A stretch of 16,977 nt of DNA, taken from assembly GCA_964412395.1 (NCBI GenBank), contig CAYPOY010000089.1, forward strand, positions 1 to 16,977. Reading direction: 5' to 3'. The DNA is from CAYPOY01 sp964412395 (GTDB lineage: Bacteria; Chloroflexota; Anaerolineae; B4-G1). The translations under genes were made by a program, and so were the position numbers. Every line of letters starts with the position of its first letter. Positions within the stretch are counted from its first letter, which is position 1. Below the pieces are notes generated by a model, which saw only the letters and a program-made list of their open reading frames with translations, was not told the origin of the DNA and ran no database searches. This document shows, piece after piece, positions 14,447-16,977 of this stretch.

Positions 14447-15760
14447 CTAGAATGTAGCGTTGGCCTCGGCGTCCATCATCTCCAGGGCCTCATCCACTGT
14501 CTCCACCCCCTGTAGCACGTTCAGGATGTGCGGGAAGACGATCTCGTATATGATCAGATCGCGGTCGGGCATGCTCCCCAGATAGGAGCCGTAGGGGAGA
14601 ATGTCCAACGCCTTTGCGACCCAGGGCATCGCCTCGGCGACCTCAGCCGATTCGGCGACCTCCGGGATGGCGGGGATGGTGCCGCTGGTGATGTTCCACT
14701 GGAGGGCATTGTCAGGGCCGGTCGCGACGAACTTGGCAAAGTCCCAGGCCTCTTCCTGGTGCTCGCTGTTGGGGGAGACGACCAGTCCCCAGCCGGAGTC
14801 GGCGACGAAAACCGGGTCACCTTCCATGGGTGGGAGGAAGAAGTAGTCCCACTCGTCTTCGAAGTCTGGGTAGCCAGCCCTCCCCTCCGCGATGGCCCAC
14901 GTCCCGATGTACCCCAGGCCCACCCGGCCCTCGAAGAAGGCATCGCCGACCCAGTTCTCGGCGTCCTCGAACAACACCGGGTCCGACACGCCCATCTCTA
15001 TGGCATCGACCATCCACTGCAGCGTTTCCCTGGCCTCCGGCGTGTTGAAGGTGAAGCCGCTCATATCGTCGTTCCAGTAGTCGCCGCCGTGCTGGCGGAT
15101 GCCGGCCAGGAACGAGAAGGCCGCAGCGTCGGAAGAGGCGAAGTGGAAACCGGCCACCGTCATCAGGCCGGCGTCGTCTACCTGGGCCAGGGCCAGCGCA
15201 TCCTCCAGCACGTCGTCCATGGTCTTCCACTCGGGCGGGTAGGTGAGGCCGGCTGCCTCGTACATAGTCTTGTTGACCAGCACGCCGCCGTACTCGCAGT
15301 TGAACTCTTGCGGCAGGCCGTACAGCACGCCGTCCACGATAAAGCCGCCGATGGGGGCAGCGTAGAACAGGTCCTTGGCCTGCGACACGGTCATGATGTG
15401 GTCGGGGGCCGGGGATAGCCGTTCGGCGTACTCAGAGGTCCAGGTGCCGAACAATTGCATGATGTCGGCCTCCTCGCCTGCTGGCATAGCCGTCTGCAGG
15501 GTTTGAATGTAGGTATCGTACTCGAAGGTCTCCAGGGTGATCTCGACGTTCGGGTTGGCTTCCATGTAAGCGTTGATTAGCGCCTCGTAGCCCACGTTGA
15601 ACGCTTCGTTCTGGTGCGCCCACATGCGCAGGCTGATAGTCTCTTCGCTCGGCTCGCTGGGGGGAGCCTCGGTCGCTTCTTCAGTCGCAGGCGCACCGCA
15701 GGCAGCCAGACTGAGAATCAGCAGCGCAGCAAGTATACTGAACAAAATGTGCCTTTTCAT
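14447..15760 (-). CDS. extracellular sugar-binding lipoprotein (CUT1 ABC importer)
   Basis: A 437-residue solute-binding protein. It has a lipoprotein signal (residues 1-20) with lipobox LAA-Cys21, then an acidic/Pro/Ser linker to about residue 42. The mature part starts ISLRMWAHQNEAF, followed by YEALINAYMEANPNVEI and similar blocks typical of cluster 1 (MalE/UgpB-like) binding proteins. GLGYIGTWAIAEG and GWGLVVSPNSEHQEEAWDFAKFV-type motifs in the second half support this. It would capture the sugar outside the membrane and deliver it to the two permeases encoded downstream. A strong ribosome site (AGGAGGAAAGAG) precedes the ATG. The ligand is not predictable from sequence; the neighbours suggest galactose- or galactosamine-type oligosaccharides. 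Confidence 0.93.
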   Translation of the reverse strand: MKRHILFSILAALLILSLAACGAPATEEATEAPPSEPSEETISLRMWAHQNEAFNVGYEALINAYMEANPNVEITLETFEYDTYIQTLQTAMPAGEEADIMQLFGTWTSEYAERLSPAPDHIMTVSQAKDLFYAAPIGGFIVDGVLYGLPQEFNCEYGGVLVNKTMYEAAGLTYPPEWKTMDDVLEDALALAQVDDAGLMTVAGFHFASSDAAAFSFLAGIRQHGGDYWNDDMSGFTFNTPEARETLQWMVDAIEMGVSDPVLFEDAENWVGDAFFEGRVGLGYIGTWAIAEGRAGYPDFEDEWDYFFLPPMEGDPVFVADSGWGLVVSPNSEHQEEAWDFAKFVATGPDNALQWNITSGTIPAIPEVAESAEVAEAMPWVAKALDILPYGSYLGSMPDRDLIIYEIVFPHILNVLQGVETVDEALEMMDAEANATF

Positions 15761-15832
15761 CTCTTTCCTCCTATTAGTTTTGTTTGGAATTGCACAACTT
15801 GAGTATGACTAATTCTCCCGTACTACGATAGC

Positions 15833-15844
15833 GATCACCTCCTT
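15833..15844 (-). other. orphan perfect Shine-Dalgarno 12-mer
   Basis: On the minus strand this reads AAGGAGGTGATC, fully complementary to the usual 3' end of bacterial 16S rRNA (GATCACCTCCTT). It lies in the 107-bp spacer between the amidohydrolase stop and the binding-protein start. No ATG, GTG or TTG sits at a usable distance after it; a GTG inside it opens only nine codons. It is possibly chance, a standby ribosome site, or a remnant of a lost gene start. Confidence 0.3.
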
Positions 15845-15867
15845 CACGTTACTATTCGTCGTATGCT

Positions 15868-16869
15868 TTAGTCTCGGAGCCCAGGGATCAGCCGCTGCAC
15901 ATTTCGAAGGTACAATTTCTCCAGTACGTCGTCCGGCAGGCCGATGGCATCTACCGTCCAGTTGCCCTGAATCGGGAACCCCGGGTGTTCGATACACTGT
16001 TCGTCTGTCTCAAAGAAGCGCCAGTGGCCTTCGTAAAATTCCCTGAACTCTGCCACGCCCCGCTGTGTTCGATCATCGAAAACGTCCCAGCCAATCACCA
16101 GATCGGTGCCGAAGAGCACCCGATCCTGGTGCTTGAGGAAAAACGTCCGCACCTCCTCGACCGGGTGACGACCGATCTCGCCGATGCGGGAGCTGGTGTC
16201 CACGTAAAAGTTGGGGTAGCGGTCCAGGCAAGTGTCCACATAGGCCAGGTTCTCCGGGTAGTTGCCCAGGTGCGCACCGATGAATGTTGTACCGGGGTGG
16301 TGCTCGATGACGCGGTTGCGCTGGGCCAGCAGGGTGTCGTGGTCGGGGAATCCTGGCCCGCCAAAGTGCCAGTCGGGATGACATTGCAATTCCTCCCGAC
16401 GCTCGTTGTTCTCGTCCAGTGGCTGAAAGAAGGCCACGGGGTCGGCCACATGGATGAGCACGGGCACGCCGAGTGCCCCGGCCTTGGCCCACAGTGGATC
16501 CAGGCGGGGGTCGTCCACAGGGATAAGGTTGCCGTCGGTGTCCTTGTGGCGCAGTCCCAGTTCCTTGAAAATCTTGAGCCCGCAGGCTCCGGCCTCTACC
16601 TTGCGCTCCAACTCTTCCGCCATGCGCTTGCCGAAGCCGGGCGAGGTATCTCTAAAGTCGGGGGTGGGGAAGTAGACCATACGCTCTCCCAGCACGTTGC
16701 GGAAGGCGCGTAGCCCATCCTCAAAGGGAATGTCGTGCACCCAGAGGATGCCCAGATTCACAACCCTGCTTATACAGTTGGCCTCCATGATCTCTGCCAT
16801 AAGATCGGCCTTATCGGGACTAAAGTGAATGTGGGCGTCAATAACAGGACGATTATGTGGAGAATGCAT
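15868..16869 (-). CDS. amidohydrolase 2 family metal-dependent hydrolase
   Basis: A 333-residue TIM-barrel hydrolase of the amidohydrolase-2 group (decarboxylases, sugar lactonases, amidohydrolases). Metal-site motifs in order: DAHIHF (His13, His15), GLKIFKELGL (Lys99), VLIHVADPVAFF (His140), FIGAHLGN (His200) and LFGTDL (Asp256). It is full length, has no signal peptide and is probably cytoplasmic. It is the first gene of the minus-strand sugar locus, 107 bp before the binding-protein gene, and has a palindrome just upstream. Sugar-lactone hydrolysis or deacylation would fit the setting, but the family is too varied to choose. It is not an NagA-type deacetylase by motif. The start ATG has a modest GAAGG about 10 bp upstream. 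Confidence 0.82.
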   Translation of the reverse strand: MHSPHNRPVIDAHIHFSPDKADLMAEIMEANCISRVVNLGILWVHDIPFEDGLRAFRNVLGERMVYFPTPDFRDTSPGFGKRMAEELERKVEAGACGLKIFKELGLRHKDTDGNLIPVDDPRLDPLWAKAGALGVPVLIHVADPVAFFQPLDENNERREELQCHPDWHFGGPGFPDHDTLLAQRNRVIEHHPGTTFIGAHLGNYPENLAYVDTCLDRYPNFYVDTSSRIGEIGRHPVEEVRTFFLKHQDRVLFGTDLVIGWDVFDDRTQRGVAEFREFYEGHWRFFETDEQCIEHPGFPIQGNWTVDAIGLPDDVLEKLYLRNVQRLIPGLRD

Positions 16870-16885
16870 CTTGTCACTGCCTTCG

Positions 16886-16901
16886 GATCGTTTGAACGAT
16901 C
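16886..16901. promoter_or_regulatory. 16-bp palindrome upstream of the amidohydrolase gene
   Basis: GATCGTTTGAACGATC is two perfect 7-bp arms (GATCGTT and AACGATC) around a central TG, 17 bp upstream of the amidohydrolase start codon. Its size and short centre resemble operators bound by dimeric LacI- or GntR-type sugar repressors. A repressor there would block transcription or initiation of the first gene of the minus-strand locus. No regulator gene or second copy is in the window. No clear -35/-10 pair was found between 16902 and the window edge. Confidence 0.45.
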
Positions 16902-16977
16902 AGCCCGATGCCTGAGCCTTTTGGGGTCTCCTTGAATTGTTGGGAAACTTGACAAAAATGCACCTCCCAGGCAAAGT

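Noticed and set aside
16949..16977. Plus-strand promoter starting with TTGACA at 16949
   Set aside because: The -35 match is perfect, but the hexamer at the proper distance (CAAAGT) is a poor -10 and the window ends there.

Overview
This roughly 17 kb window is GC-rich and bacterial. The gene mix suggests a Chloroflexota (Anaerolineae-like) or similar anaerobic, polysaccharide-using bacterium: non-pyrrolysine MttB paralogues, a CUT1 sugar ABC importer without its ATPase, a TM1410-type glycosidase, a GatZ-like protein, and several intergenic spacers built of short tandem repeats. No rRNA or marker gene is present, so this assignment is inference. No CRISPR array, tRNA, IS element or prophage gene was seen.

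Left arm (plus strand, 1-7147). It opens with the 3' end of a CBS/ACT-type regulatory protein, followed by a putative terminator. Next come a class I glutamine amidotransferase-like protein, a 5'-truncated Asp/Glu racemase remnant in the same frame directly after the amidotransferase stop, a zinc alcohol dehydrogenase, a methylaspartate ammonia-lyase (MAL) family protein, two consecutive MttB-family methyltransferases, and a third mttB reduced to fused N- and C-terminal stubs. This looks like a catabolic operon for a methylated amine or betaine-like compound. The corrinoid protein and the second methyltransferase that MttB enzymes need are not in the window.

Convergence zone (7148-7499). It has no convincing gene. 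It holds short direct repeats and a weak minus-strand ORF containing a 21-bp (heptad) tandem duplication.

Right arm (minus strand, 16869 to 7500). In transcription order: an amidohydrolase-2 family protein preceded by a 16-bp palindrome, a sugar-binding lipoprotein, two CUT1 permeases, a TM1410/GH114-type lipoprotein glycosidase, a GH4 glycosidase, a PfkB sugar kinase and a GatZ/KbaZ-like protein whose start overlaps the kinase stop (ATGA). The set reads as a carbohydrate utilisation locus: extracellular cleavage, import, intracellular hydrolysis, phosphorylation, then a step related to tagatose-bisphosphate cleavage. A galactose- or galactosamine-containing polymer is a plausible but unproven substrate.

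The points most worth a second look are the MAL homologue with a substituted metal-ligand position and an insertion of about 50 residues inside an mttB operon, the internally deleted third mttB, the same-frame TAG between the two mttB genes, the possible galactosaminoglycan locus, and the family of unrelated short tandem repeats filling several intergenic spacers.
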